A program made the translations under genes and the position numbers. Under the pieces are notes generated by a model that saw nothing but the letters and a program-made list of their open reading frames with translations, was not told the origin of the DNA and did not search any database. A DNA stretch of 64,000 bases from Tersicoccus mangrovi (GTDB taxonomy: Bacteria > Actinomycetota > Actinomycetes > Actinomycetales > Micrococcaceae): the NCBI RefSeq assembly GCF_036881825.1, contig NZ_JBAJMW010000008.1:95385-159384 (forward strand), written 5' to 3'. Shown in pieces: positions 9,905-18,971 of this stretch (positions within the stretch are counted from its first letter, which is position 1; each line of letters opens with the position of its first letter).

Positions 9905-10960
9905 TCAACCGGTGACGAATGTGTCCGCGCCGGTCCCGACGCCGTCCCGTCGTCGACCGGACGGGGACGGGACCGCGGCGACGACCGCCGCACCGTGCAT
10001 CGGGATCCCGCCCGCGCGCAGGGCACGACCGGCCTCCGCGAGCGTCGCCCCGGTGGTGAGCACGTCGTCGACGAGCAGCACGACGGCGCCCCGGGGTGGA
10101 GGGCCCGACGACAGCATCCGGCCGGTGTCCGAGCGCAGTCGCATGCTCCCGGCGAGTCGGCGCGCCCGGGCGCGTCGCCCGGCGCCGCGGTGGGCACCGC
10201 CACCGGATCCCGTTCGCCCGGCGACGACCGCGAGGAGGCGGCGGACCATCGACCCGGACGACGGCGACCCGGCGCCGGACGGGCGCCACCACCGCACTTC
10301 CAGGCACGGCAGGACCACCGTGCCCGGCGGCAGCAGCCCGCGCCGCAGGGCCGAGCGCAGCAGCAGTCCGACCGGGTGGTAGCCCCGGCGCCACCGCGCC
10401 CGGCGGGACGTGGGCACGGGGACGAGCAGCACCGGTGCGGGTAGCGCCCGATCAGGCGGGGCCGGAGTGGACTGGGCCGGAGTGGACTGGGCCGGATGAT
10501 GCGGAGCCGGACCGGACGACGCCGCGTCGAGCCGCCCCGGACCGGCGCGCGGAGAGGCACCGTCGCCACGGGCACGGGCGACCGCGACGGTGACGGCCCG
10601 CGCGAGCGCGGCGGCGGCCGGGCCGGTCAGGTCGGTGCGGCCGTGGTCCTTCAGCGCGAGCAGCACGGCGTCGACCCCGCCCTGCCGGTAGTTCGCCGCC
10701 GCGGTGACCGGAAGGGCCGGCTCCACGGGCAGCGCGAGTGCGCCGTCCTCCGCGGCGAAGGGCCGGCCGGTGGCGCGCCGCAACCGGGCGGCACAGTCCC
10801 GGCACAGGGCGACGTCGATCCGGCCGCAGCCCGGGCACCAGACGGGCACCAGCAGCGCGAGAAAGGCGAGCACCGCCTCCTCCACCAGCGCGGCGAGCGC
10901 ACGCAGCCGCCGGTACCGGGACCACGGGGCGCGATGCCGCGCCGATGCCTCGACCGCCAT
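9905..10960 (-). CDS. ComF-family phosphoribosyltransferase-like protein
   Basis: The 351-residue product has the N-terminal zinc-binding CPGCG...LCRDC motif and a C-terminal type I phosphoribosyltransferase fold with the PRPP loop VLLVDDVLTTGATLAEAGRAL. In naturally competent bacteria ComF supports DNA uptake; in actinobacteria its role is unclear. Two Pro/Ala/Arg-rich insertions, one including a 15-bp tandem DNA repeat near 10463-10494 (encoding AQSTPAQSTPA), make it longer than the usual 200-250 residues. The ATG at 10960 is preferred because CACGCT lies 6 nt before it, a near match to the leaderless pattern. A GTG at 10981 would add seven residues. Confidence 0.85.
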   Translation of the reverse strand: MAVEASARHRAPWSRYRRLRALAALVEEAVLAFLALLVPVWCPGCGRIDVALCRDCAARLRRATGRPFAAEDGALALPVEPALPVTAAANYRQGGVDAVLLALKDHGRTDLTGPAAAALARAVTVAVARARGDGASPRAGPGRLDAASSGPAPHHPAQSTPAQSTPAPPDRALPAPVLLVPVPTSRRARWRRGYHPVGLLLRSALRRGLLPPGTVVLPCLEVRWWRPSGAGSPSSGSMVRRLLAVVAGRTGSGGGAHRGAGRRARARRLAGSMRLRSDTGRMLSSGPPPRGAVVLLVDDVLTTGATLAEAGRALRAGGIPMHGAAVVAAVPSPSGRRRDGVGTGADTFVTG

Positions 10961-11045
10961 CGCACCAGCGTGCGCGAACACGACGGCACCGCGCGGCGGC
11001 CTGTCCCGTCCTGGGGACAGCGCGGGCCTGGGGAGGGAGAAGCCC

Positions 11046-12749
11046 TCAGCCGGCGAACGCGGTGTCGAGCACGCCGGTCGCCTGGTTGGACCAGCTCATG
11101 TCGACCCGCACCAGCAGCTCCTGCCCGTACTGCAGATAGATCTCCTGAGTGCCGTTTCCGCCGGAGAGCGACGTCGCCCCCCGCACCGGCGCGAGCTCCT
11201 GGGCCTGCCCGTCGAGGGAGAGCACCTCGGGGGTGACGCTCGCCTTGTCCGAGGCGCCCATGACGACGATCTCGGTGTCGCCGATCCACACACCCGTGTT
11301 GACCTGGTGCGTCGAGCGGATCGGCAGGCCGGCCGTCAGCTCCCGGGGCGTGCCGTCCGCGGCGCGGCGGACCCCGCTGATCCAGATGGAGGACTTGCCG
11401 TCGTCCACCGTGATGATCAGCGCGCGGGCGCCGTCACGGGACAGGCGCAGGTTCGTGATGGTGCGACCGCGCAGCCACGGGGCGCTGACCTCGTTGACGC
11501 CGCCCCCGGGTCGCCCGGCGGCCGCCGTGTAGACGAGCCCGGCTCCGGAGCCGTCCGCCGTCCACAGCCAGTCGAACGGGTCGAACGACGGGCGGGTCAG
11601 CGCGGAGCCGGTGAAGACGGTGCCGCGGGTGCCGTCGGTCGATCGGCTGATGAGGCGGCGCCGGTCGGAGCTGAGGTAGGCGAAGCGCCTCTGGTCGTAG
11701 CTCATGGCGGGATCGATCGGCTTGTCGGCGGCGACCGAGCCGATGCCGTCGATCGGCCGGTAACCGCCGCCCTGGTAGAGCACGAGTTCGTTGCGCACGA
11801 CGGCCACCTGGCTGGCCGGCACCTGCTTCTGCTTGACCGGCGCGCTGCGGGCCGCTTCCCCCGCGTCGATGTCGAGGGGACGCTGGTTGATCATCAGACG
11901 CACGGAGCTGATGCTGTCCAGCACGCCGACCAGGGTGCCCGAGAGCTCGTTGAGCATGCGTTCGCGTTGCTTCTGGTCCGACGAGTCGAGCACCTGCTGA
12001 GGGAGGTCCACCTCGGCCGCGCCGGAGACGATGGGCACCGACGGCGTGTTCAGCGTCGTGCCCTCGGGGAAGGCGCTGACGACGGCGCCCTTGAGGTAGT
12101 CCGCGGGCCCGTTGAGCAGCACCCGGACGAGCGACGTCGTCACCCGCGGCCCGCGGACGAACCAGCGCACGTCCGGCACGGAGTACGTGTAGGTCGGGTC
12201 GTAGAAGGCGAGCGAGTACGAGTCGAAGAGCAGATTGAAGTCGCGGGACTGCAGCATGATGCCGTCGGGGATCTTCCCGATCCGCCACTGCCCGTCGATC
12301 TTCTGCAGGGTCACGTCGAGCGATTCTGTGGCGCCGTCCGCCGCGTCGCGGTAGATGCCCTGGTCGTCGACCGTCGCGGTCACGGCCATGACGATGCGCA
12401 CGGTGCCCGGCGTCGGGGTCGCGACGACGCGCGGCGCGGACGAGAGCACGAGGGTGCGCTGGTCCGGCTTCCACGTGCTGGACAGGCCCGGCGTGAGGTA
12501 GCTGCGCGCGACGGCGTACTCGTCCTGGCTGCCGATGCCGGCGCGCACGAAGCCCTGCACGATGGCCTGCGGGCTCCCGTTGTCCTGCGGTCCGGCGGGG
12601 GCGGGGCCCTGCTGGTTCTGCTGGCTCGCGTTGCCCGAGTCCTCACTCAGGCCCACGGGCCCGCTCGTGGGGATCGAGGAGCACCCGGTGAGGAACAGGG
12701 CCGCGGCCATCGCCAGGCCCAGGACGATCCGGATCGGCTTCGGGCTCAT
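11046..12749 (-). CDS. lpqB: lipoprotein LpqB (MtrAB-associated)
   Basis: LpqB is an extracytoplasmic lipoprotein that interacts with the MtrB sensor and affects MtrA signalling and cell-wall integrity. The 567-residue product has a lipoprotein signal ending LTGC (Cys about residue 23). A GerMN-type domain follows around residues 190-290 (VSAFPEGTTLNTPSVPIVSGAAEVDLPQQVL). A C-terminal beta-propeller-like domain (about 320-560) has repeated strands such as RRFAYLSSDRRRLISRS and LRLSRDGARALIITVDDGKSSIWISGV. The start overlaps the mtrB stop by 4 bp (ATGA). The mtrA-mtrB-lpqB order is the standard actinobacterial operon. Confidence 0.95.
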   Translation of the reverse strand: MSPKPIRIVLGLAMAAALFLTGCSSIPTSGPVGLSEDSGNASQQNQQGPAPAGPQDNGSPQAIVQGFVRAGIGSQDEYAVARSYLTPGLSSTWKPDQRTLVLSSAPRVVATPTPGTVRIVMAVTATVDDQGIYRDAADGATESLDVTLQKIDGQWRIGKIPDGIMLQSRDFNLLFDSYSLAFYDPTYTYSVPDVRWFVRGPRVTTSLVRVLLNGPADYLKGAVVSAFPEGTTLNTPSVPIVSGAAEVDLPQQVLDSSDQKQRERMLNELSGTLVGVLDSISSVRLMINQRPLDIDAGEAARSAPVKQKQVPASQVAVVRNELVLYQGGGYRPIDGIGSVAADKPIDPAMSYDQRRFAYLSSDRRRLISRSTDGTRGTVFTGSALTRPSFDPFDWLWTADGSGAGLVYTAAAGRPGGGVNEVSAPWLRGRTITNLRLSRDGARALIITVDDGKSSIWISGVRRAADGTPRELTAGLPIRSTHQVNTGVWIGDTEIVVMGASDKASVTPEVLSLDGQAQELAPVRGATSLSGGNGTQEIYLQYGQELLVRVDMSWSNQATGVLDTAFAG

Positions 12750-14737
12750 CGTGATCCTCCGCGGCCGGTGGACGTCGTGCCGGCCGGCTCGTCGTCGGGC
12801 GTCGCGTCCGGCGCGGCGACGACGTCGTCGTCGCCGGCCCGCGCGGTGAGCGCCGATCGGCCGGTCGACCCGACCGCGCCGGCGGCCATCGCCGCCAGGT
12901 CGGCCGGCAGCGGACCGGGGTGGGCCTCGGCCGTCGCGGCCGCGCCGGTCTCGCCCTGGATGACGATCGAGGCGTTCGGGTTCGACGGGTCGAGGATGAC
13001 CGCGGTGGTGCCGGTGTCCACGGAGGGCACCGGGGCGTCCGGGGGTTCGAGCGGCAGCGGTTCCTCGACGAGTTCCTCGCCACGGCGGCGCGGGAGCAGC
13101 ATGCGGAAGTTCGAGCCGTGCCCGGCCATGCCCCAGGCCTGCAGCCGGCCCTGGTGGAGGTTGACGTCCTCGGTCGCGATCGACAGGCCGAGGCCACTGC
13201 CGCCCGTCGTGCGGGCACGGGCGGGGTCGGCCCGCCAGAACCGGTCGAAGACGTGGGCGACGTCCTCCGGCGTCATGCCGATGCCGTGGTCGCGCACCGT
13301 CACCGCGACCGCGTCCGCCGTGGACGCGACGTGCACCTGGATCGGCCGGCCCTCGCCGTGCTCGATCGCGTTGACGAGCAGGTTCCGGAGCACCCGCTCG
13401 ACGCGCTTGGCGTCCATCTCCAGGACGCAGCTGGGATCGTCGAACTGCACCTCGATGGTCGAGCCGACGTTCTCGGCGAGGATCGCGGTGGCGTCCTGGA
13501 CGCTGCGCACCACCTGGTTCAGGTCGGCGTCGCCGATGTCCAGCACCGCGGCGCCGGCGTCGAAGCGGGACATCTCCAGCAGGTCCGCGAGCAGGTTCTG
13601 GAACCGTTCCACCTGGTGGTAGAGCAGTTCGGCGGACCGCTTGTTGATGGGGTCAAACTCCTCGCGGGCGTCGTAGAGCACCTGGGAGGCCATGCGGACC
13701 GTCGTCAGCGGGGTACGCAGCTCGTGGGAGACGTCCGAGACGAACCGTTGTTGCATACGGGACAACTCGGCGAGCGCAGTGATCTGCTCCTGCAGGTTGC
13801 CGGCCATGTGGTTGAAGGACGCGCCGAGGCGGGCGAGCTCGTCCTCGCCCTCGACGTTGATGCGTTCCTCGAGCTGCCCGGCGGCCAGCTTCTCGGCGAC
13901 GTCCGCGGCGTCGGAGACGGGGGCGACGACGGCGCGCGTGACGAACCACGCGATGGCGCCGACCGCGAGCAGCAGCACCGCGCCGCCCACCCACAGGGCG
14001 CCGTGGATGTAGCTGAGGGTGTCCTGCGCCTCGGAGAGGTTGTAGATCAGGTACAGCTCGTAGTTGGTGCCCGGGGGGACGCGGACGATGCGCCCGACGG
14101 CGATCGCGGGCACGTCGGAGCTGCCCACCGGCAGGGCGATCGACTGGTAGTACTGCCCGTCGTCGCGCCGGACGGCCTCCCGCAGCGCCTCCGGGATGGT
14201 CGCGGAGGTGATCTGCGAGTCGTCGCTGCGGGCGGTCTCGACCCAGCGCTGGCCCTGCTCCCCCGGCTTCTGCAGCAGCAGGAACATGCGGCGCGTGGAG
14301 CCGCTGTCCCCCTCGAGCACCTTGAGGGTGTTGTAGATGGTCTGCTGGCCGGTGGCCTGGTCGTTCGTCTCCGCCCGGTCGAAGATGGCCTGCACCTCGT
14401 CGAAGCCGCGCCGCGACTCCTGCTCGGCCTGGTAGAGCCGCTCGCTGAACAGGGCCGAGGAGATCTCGTGGGACAGGAACGCGCCGACCATCGCGAAGGC
14501 AATCAGGGTCATGCCCATGGTCAGCAGCACGGTGCGGAACTGCAGGGAGTGCCGCCAGCGGGAGACGAGCTTGATGCCGCCGGACCGGGTCGAACGCCAC
14601 AGCCGTTCGACGCTCGTGCGGCGCGGCTGGTGCCGCATCAGCCGGACCCGGTGGGAGCCGATCCGCCGGGATCCGCCATCGCCGAACCGCGCCGGCAGCG
14701 CCGGCCGGCTCGTCCGGCGGGTGCTCGTCGCAGACAC
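12746..14737 (-). CDS. mtrB: sensor histidine kinase MtrB
   Basis: MtrB phosphorylates MtrA and links cell-wall and cell-cycle control. The 663-residue product has membrane segments at about 69-90 and 235-255 flanking an extracellular sensor loop, then a HAMP region. The kinase core follows: H-box FVSDVSHELRTPLTT, N-box RNLLVNAIEHGEG, G1 DHGIGM, F-box DRFWRAD, G2 GGSGLGLSI. A C-terminal tail of about 100 residues is Pro/Ala/Asp-rich and probably disordered. The GTG at 14737 follows GGGGAGAG by a few bases, which fits better than the upstream ATG at 14785. It lies 52 bp after mtrA and overlaps lpqB by 4 bp. Confidence 0.95.
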   Translation of the reverse strand: MSATSTRRTSRPALPARFGDGGSRRIGSHRVRLMRHQPRRTSVERLWRSTRSGGIKLVSRWRHSLQFRTVLLTMGMTLIAFAMVGAFLSHEISSALFSERLYQAEQESRRGFDEVQAIFDRAETNDQATGQQTIYNTLKVLEGDSGSTRRMFLLLQKPGEQGQRWVETARSDDSQITSATIPEALREAVRRDDGQYYQSIALPVGSSDVPAIAVGRIVRVPPGTNYELYLIYNLSEAQDTLSYIHGALWVGGAVLLLAVGAIAWFVTRAVVAPVSDAADVAEKLAAGQLEERINVEGEDELARLGASFNHMAGNLQEQITALAELSRMQQRFVSDVSHELRTPLTTVRMASQVLYDAREEFDPINKRSAELLYHQVERFQNLLADLLEMSRFDAGAAVLDIGDADLNQVVRSVQDATAILAENVGSTIEVQFDDPSCVLEMDAKRVERVLRNLLVNAIEHGEGRPIQVHVASTADAVAVTVRDHGIGMTPEDVAHVFDRFWRADPARARTTGGSGLGLSIATEDVNLHQGRLQAWGMAGHGSNFRMLLPRRRGEELVEEPLPLEPPDAPVPSVDTGTTAVILDPSNPNASIVIQGETGAAATAEAHPGPLPADLAAMAAGAVGSTGRSALTARAGDDDVVAAPDATPDDEPAGTTSTGRGGSR

Positions 14738-14789
14738 GTTCTCTCCCCGTTCCTCCACGCCGGGCCCGAACCGGCGCGGGGCCACCGCG

Positions 14790-15467
14790 TCAGCTCTGTC
14801 CGGCCTTGTATCCCACGCCCCGGACGGTCAGCACGACCTCGGGAGCCTCGGGATCTCTCTCAATCTTGGACCGAAGCCGCTGAACATGCACATTGACCAG
14901 CCGGGTGTCCGCCGCGTGCCGGTAACCCCAGACCTGCTCGAGCAGCTGTTCACGGGTGAACACCTGCCACGGCTTGCGGGCCAGGGCGACGAGCAGGTCG
15001 AACTCGAGCGGGGTGAGGGCGATCGTCCGGTTGCCCCGGCGCACCGAGTGACCGGCGACGTCGATCGTCACGTCCGCGACGGTGAGGGTCTCCGGTGCGC
15101 GGGTGTCCCCGGGGCGCAGCCGCGCGCGGACCCGGGCGACGAGTTCGGCCGGCTTGAAGGGCTTGGGCACGTAGTCGTCGGCCCCGGACTCGAGGCCGCG
15201 GACGATGTCGGAGGTGTCCGACTTCGCGGTCAGCATGACGACGGGCACGTCCGACTCGCTGCGGATCTGCCGGCACACCTCGATGCCGTCAAGCCCGGGC
15301 AGCATGAGGTCGAGCAGCACGAGATCCGGCCGGCTGTTGCGGAACACCTCCAGCGCCTGCGCTCCGTCCGCGCAGAAGGACGGGTCGAACCCGTCGTTGC
15401 GCAGGACGATGCCGATCATCTCGGCCAGCGCCTCGTCGTCGTCCACCACGAGAATGCGTCCCTTCAT
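14790..15467 (-). CDS. mtrA: DNA-binding response regulator MtrA
   Basis: MtrA is an OmpR/PhoB-type regulator, usually essential in actinobacteria, that controls cell division and cell-wall genes. The 225-residue product has the acidic pocket VVDDDE (residues 7-12), the phosphoacceptor D53 in LVLLDLMLPG, and the YVPKPF lysine. A C-terminal winged helix contains LTPLEFDLLVALARKPWQVFTREQLLEQVWGY and the recognition/wing part TRLVNVHVQRLRSKIE...VRGVGYKAG. The ATG at 15467 has GGAGGA 8 nt upstream. A longer frame to 15830 has Arg/Pro-rich non-homologous sequence and is rejected. It is first in the mtrA-mtrB-lpqB unit. Confidence 0.96.
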   Translation of the reverse strand: MKGRILVVDDDEALAEMIGIVLRNDGFDPSFCADGAQALEVFRNSRPDLVLLDLMLPGLDGIEVCRQIRSESDVPVVMLTAKSDTSDIVRGLESGADDYVPKPFKPAELVARVRARLRPGDTRAPETLTVADVTIDVAGHSVRRGNRTIALTPLEFDLLVALARKPWQVFTREQLLEQVWGYRHAADTRLVNVHVQRLRSKIERDPEAPEVVLTVRGVGYKAGQS

Positions 15468-15679
15468 GCCCTCATCCTCCCAAACCCGCGGCCGTTTTCC
15501 GTGTTCCGGCCGCCCGACGGCGAGGCGCGGCCGGTGCCGGCGTCGATGGCCGGGGCGAGGCGACCGGCGGGGCGGATCGCTGCAGGTCAGCGGATGCTGG
15601 CCTGGCGGTGGGGTGCCGGATACGCTCGGGGCACGGGACGCCGGCCACCACGCCGCGCCGCACGAGGGGGACACGACAC

Positions 15680-16993
15680 ATGAGCGAGAACGGACACGGG
15701 GACGGCGGTCGCTGGGCCGCTCCCGGCGGGGGCCGGGACGACGAGCCGGGCGCTGCCTGGCCACCGTCCGACGGCCGGCAGACCGCGCCGCCGACGGCGC
15801 CACCGACCGCGCCCACGACCGGCACCGCACCGTCCGGCTGGGGTCAGGCCCCGGGCGGCTGGACCGGTCAGGTCAGCGGGCCGAGTACCGGTCAGGGCGG
15901 CGGCTGGGGCCCGGCACCGAGCGGCTGGGCCGGCCAGGGCGGCTCCCCGCAGGGCTGGTTCGCGCCACCGAAGCCCGGCGTCATCCCGCTGCGGCCCCTG
16001 TCGGTCGGGGAGGTCCTCGACGGCTCGCTGCAGGCGGCGCGGCGCAACGCGAAGGCCATGATCGGCTCCTCGCTGCTGTTCAACGTCGTGATGAGCCTGC
16101 TCGGCGTCCTCCTGCTCCTCGGGTTCGGCGCCCCGTTCCTGCGGCTCGCGTCGATGAGTTCGAGCTCGACGACGATCTCCCGGTCCGAGGCCTCCTCGGT
16201 GCTCGCCTCGGTTCCCCTGCTCCTGCTCGGCGAGCTGGTGATCGGCCTGGTCGCGATCGTCGGCGGAGCCATCCTCCAGGGTGCCCTCGTCATCCCCGTC
16301 TCGCGCGCCGTCCTGGACCAGCGCACGGGCTTCCGGCAGATGTGGTCCCTCGTCCGGCCCCGGATCGGGTCGTTGATCGGGCTGGCCTTCCTGCTCGCGG
16401 CGATCGGCGTGGGCGGCGGCGTCGCTCTCATGATCGTGTTCTTCGTCGTCGTCGCCGGCATCAGCGCCTCGAACAGTTCCCCGGCCGGCGCCGTCGTCAT
16501 GATCCTGCTCATCGGGGCCGCCGCCGGCCTGGTCGCCGCCTGGCTGTTCACCCGCCTGAGCGTGTGCGGGGCCGTGCTCGTCCTGGAGAAGTGCGGTCCC
16601 GGGCAGGCGCTCGCCCGGTCCTGGCGGTTGACGAAGGGCAACTTCTGGCGCGTCTTCGGCACCCTGCTGCTGATGGGCATCCTCGCCTGGCTCATCACGG
16701 CGATCGCCGGGGCGCCGCTGCAGTTCGCCATGCCACTGCTGTCCGGGGTGATCGCGCCCACCGGGGCCACCCCGGGAGCCGGGGCGATCGGCCTGCTGGT
16801 GACGCTGATGGTCGCCTACCTGGTGCTCTCGACGCTCGCGGGGGCGCTGTCGACCGTCTTCACCGTCGGGGTGACCGCCCTGCTCTACGTCGATCTGCGG
16901 ATGCGCCGTGAGGGCCTGGACATGGCCCTGATGGCCGAGCACGACCGTCTCGCCGCCGGGAGCCGTCCGGGCGCCCTGCCCGGAACCGCGTGA
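15680..16993 (+). CDS. multi-pass membrane protein, glycerophosphodiesterase-type membrane domain
   Basis: The 437-residue product has a long Gly/Pro/Thr/Trp-rich cytoplasmic N-terminus (about 1-95) with repeated APSGWGQ/GPAPSGW units. A membrane domain with six to seven segments follows (about 125-410). It starts with the conserved RPLSVGEVLDGSLQAARRN and includes EKCGPGQALARSWRLTKGNFWRVFGTLL, both typical of the glycerophosphoryl diester phosphodiesterase membrane-domain family. No catalytic phosphodiesterase domain is attached, so it is not an enzyme by this evidence. The ATG at 15680 has GAGGGGG upstream. It begins a five-gene operon whose next gene overlaps by 4 bp (GTGA). The family often precedes DUF4129/MoxR/DUF58 genes; the role is unknown. 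Confidence 0.85.
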   Translation: MSENGHGDGGRWAAPGGGRDDEPGAAWPPSDGRQTAPPTAPPTAPTTGTAPSGWGQAPGGWTGQVSGPSTGQGGGWGPAPSGWAGQGGSPQGWFAPPKPGVIPLRPLSVGEVLDGSLQAARRNAKAMIGSSLLFNVVMSLLGVLLLLGFGAPFLRLASMSSSSTTISRSEASSVLASVPLLLLGELVIGLVAIVGGAILQGALVIPVSRAVLDQRTGFRQMWSLVRPRIGSLIGLAFLLAAIGVGGGVALMIVFFVVVAGISASNSSPAGAVVMILLIGAAAGLVAAWLFTRLSVCGAVLVLEKCGPGQALARSWRLTKGNFWRVFGTLLLMGILAWLITAIAGAPLQFAMPLLSGVIAPTGATPGAGAIGLLVTLMVAYLVLSTLAGALSTVFTVGVTALLYVDLRMRREGLDMALMAEHDRLAAGSRPGALPGTA

Positions 16994-17703
16994 TCGGCCT
17001 CGCCGGCCTGGTCGCCGTGCCGGCCGCGATGCTCACGGTGCGTGTCTTCCTCGTGCCCCGTGACGTCCCGGTGGTGCCCGACGACGGCACCGCGCGGCGC
17101 TGGGCGGAGGAGGAACTGTCCCGGCCCGAGTACCAGGACGCGAAGCCCGGGCCGGTCGAGGCGGTCCTGGACGCGATCGGCCGCTGGCTGAGTGACGTCG
17201 CGTCCGGGTTGAGTCCGGCCACGGCGAACCCATGGCTGGTCGTCGTCGTGGGCCTGATCATCGTGGGGATCGTCGTCCTCGTGCTGGTCGTCCGGCCCCG
17301 GCTCAACCGGACGGCCGCTCGCAGGGCGGCGGTGTTCGACGCGGATCGCCCGCTCGACGCCGACGGTCACCGCGCGCTCGCCCGCGCCGCCGCAGCCCGC
17401 GGCGATCACGCGACCGCCGTGATCGAGGCGTTCCGGGCCCTGGTCAGGGCCGCGCAGGAGCGCACCGACCTGCCCGAGGGCGACGGACGGACCGTCGACG
17501 AGGTGACCGGCGACCTCTCCGCGCTCTTCCCGGCCGAGCGGGACGCCGTCGGCACCGCGGGCCGTCGTTTCAACGACGTCCGCTACGGCGACGGGCCGGC
17601 GACGGCCGAGGACCACGCGCTCATCACCGGGCTGGACGACCGGCTCGCGCACGCACGCCCGACGCGTTCGGCCGTCGCGGCCGGCCCGGCGATGCCGCGA
17701 TGA
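16990..17703 (+). CDS. DUF4129 domain membrane protein
   Basis: The 237-residue product has a hydrophobic N-terminus (about 1-22) and a second membrane segment at about 80-102 (WLVVVVGLIIVGIVVLVLVV), bracketing a short loop ending EYQDAKPGPVEAVLDAIGRWL. The cytoplasmic C-terminal DUF4129 domain contains ARAAAARGDHATAVIEAFRALVRAAQERTDLPEGDGRTVDEVTGDL and the end RRFNDVRYGDGPATAEDHALITGLDD. It starts at a GTG overlapping the previous stop (GTGA), and its own stop overlaps the DUF4350 start (ATGA). The family works with MoxR and DUF58 partners in an unknown envelope process. Confidence 0.85.
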   Translation: MIGLAGLVAVPAAMLTVRVFLVPRDVPVVPDDGTARRWAEEELSRPEYQDAKPGPVEAVLDAIGRWLSDVASGLSPATANPWLVVVVGLIIVGIVVLVLVVRPRLNRTAARRAAVFDADRPLDADGHRALARAAAARGDHATAVIEAFRALVRAAQERTDLPEGDGRTVDEVTGDLSALFPAERDAVGTAGRRFNDVRYGDGPATAEDHALITGLDDRLAHARPTRSAVAAGPAMPR

Positions 17704-18971
17704 GCCACCCCGCGGCGCCCGCGAGAGCGAGAGCAGGGACGGCGCCGGAGACGGGCGCGCCCTCGTCCGCGACGCCCACCACCACGATGACCGGCGACGG
17801 AGCCACCTGGCGCACGACCGCCGCCGGGTGGTTGCGAACGTGGCGGTTCTGGCTCGTCGTCGGCCTGATCGCGCTCGTGCTGGTCACGATCGGCGTCGCC
17901 CTGCGCGGGGCCGGAGCCGACCGCGGGTCCCTCTCGCCCGACAATCCCGCCCCGGACGGCGCCCGGGCGGCGGCCCGCATCCTGCAGGGCCAGGGCGTCA
18001 CGGTGACCCGCGCGACCGACCTCGGCCAGGCCCTGGACCGGGCGTCCGCGACCGGGTCGACCGGCACCCTGTTCCTCGACGACCGGGCCACCATCCTCTC
18101 CCCCGGCCAGCTCGAACGCCTCGCCGACCGGGCCCGCGCCGCCGGCAACCGCGTCGTCCTGCTGCAGCCGGACCTGCGGATCCTCACCGCCATGACCACG
18201 GACGTGCGGCTCGGCGGCGTCGTCAGCGACCCGTCGACCGGCCGGGCCCTGACGGCCGACTGCGCGGTCCCGGCCGTACGGGCCGCCCGCGAGGTCGACC
18301 GGACCGGTCGCCTCTACCGCGGACCCGTGACCTGCCTGCGGACGAGCGCCGACACCGCCGCCGGCGGCGTGTACGTCGAGAGCGACGGCGGCCGGATCGT
18401 CGTGCTCGGCGGCACCGACACCCTGAGCAACGACCGGCTCGCCGCCCACGGCAACGCGGCGCTTGTGCTGCACACGCTCGGCGCCCGGCCGCAGCTGACC
18501 TGGTACCAGCCCACGGTGCGCGACCTGGAGGCATCCGGCCGGACCCGCACCATCGCCGACGTGACACCCCCGTGGGTGACGCCGCTGGCCACGTGGTTGC
18601 TCGTCGTCGCCGTGCTCGCGATGATCTGGCGCGGCCGACGTGACGGCCCGCTCGTGCGGGAGCCGCTGCCCGTCGTCGTCCAGGCCGGGGAGACGACGCT
18701 GGGCCGGGCCCGGCTCTACCAGGACGCCGGTGCCGCCGAGCACGCCGCCGCGACGCTGAGGGCCGCGACGCTGGTGCGCCTGGCCGAGCACCTGCACCTG
18801 GGGCACGCCCCGGCCGCGGAGGCGGTCGTCGAGGCGACGGCGTCCGCCACCGGCCGCACCGTCCCGGACGTCGCCCGCCTGCTCACCGGCACGCTGCCCA
18901 CGCGTGCCGCCGACCTGCTGTCCTTCACCACCGCCCTGACCGATCTGGAGACGGAGGCACTCCGCCGATGA
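17700..18971 (+). CDS. DUF4350 domain membrane protein
   Basis: The 423-residue product has an N-terminal membrane segment (about 50-70) followed by the DUF4350 signature SPDNPAPDGARAAARILQGQGVTVTRATDLGQAL, a GATase-like fold without an evident catalytic Cys. A second membrane segment lies near residue 300 (PLATWLLVVAVLAMIW). The C-terminal cytosolic domain (about 330-423) resembles the helical tail often found after such proteins. The ATG at 17700 overlaps the DUF4129 stop and its stop overlaps moxR. Co-translation suggests a stoichiometric membrane complex with the MoxR ATPase; this is inference. Confidence 0.85.
   Translation: MSHPAAPARARAGTAPETGAPSSATPTTTMTGDGATWRTTAAGWLRTWRFWLVVGLIALVLVTIGVALRGAGADRGSLSPDNPAPDGARAAARILQGQGVTVTRATDLGQALDRASATGSTGTLFLDDRATILSPGQLERLADRARAAGNRVVLLQPDLRILTAMTTDVRLGGVVSDPSTGRALTADCAVPAVRAAREVDRTGRLYRGPVTCLRTSADTAAGGVYVESDGGRIVVLGGTDTLSNDRLAAHGNAALVLHTLGARPQLTWYQPTVRDLEASGRTRTIADVTPPWVTPLATWLLVVAVLAMIWRGRRDGPLVREPLPVVVQAGETTLGRARLYQDAGAAEHAAATLRAATLVRLAEHLHLGHAPAAEAVVEATASATGRTVPDVARLLTGTLPTRAADLLSFTTALTDLETEALRR

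Noticed and set aside
10463..10494. 15-bp tandem repeat in comF as a possible mobile remnant
   Set aside because: It is in frame, encodes AQSTP units inside a Pro-rich insertion, and has no flanking inverted repeats. A local expansion is enough.
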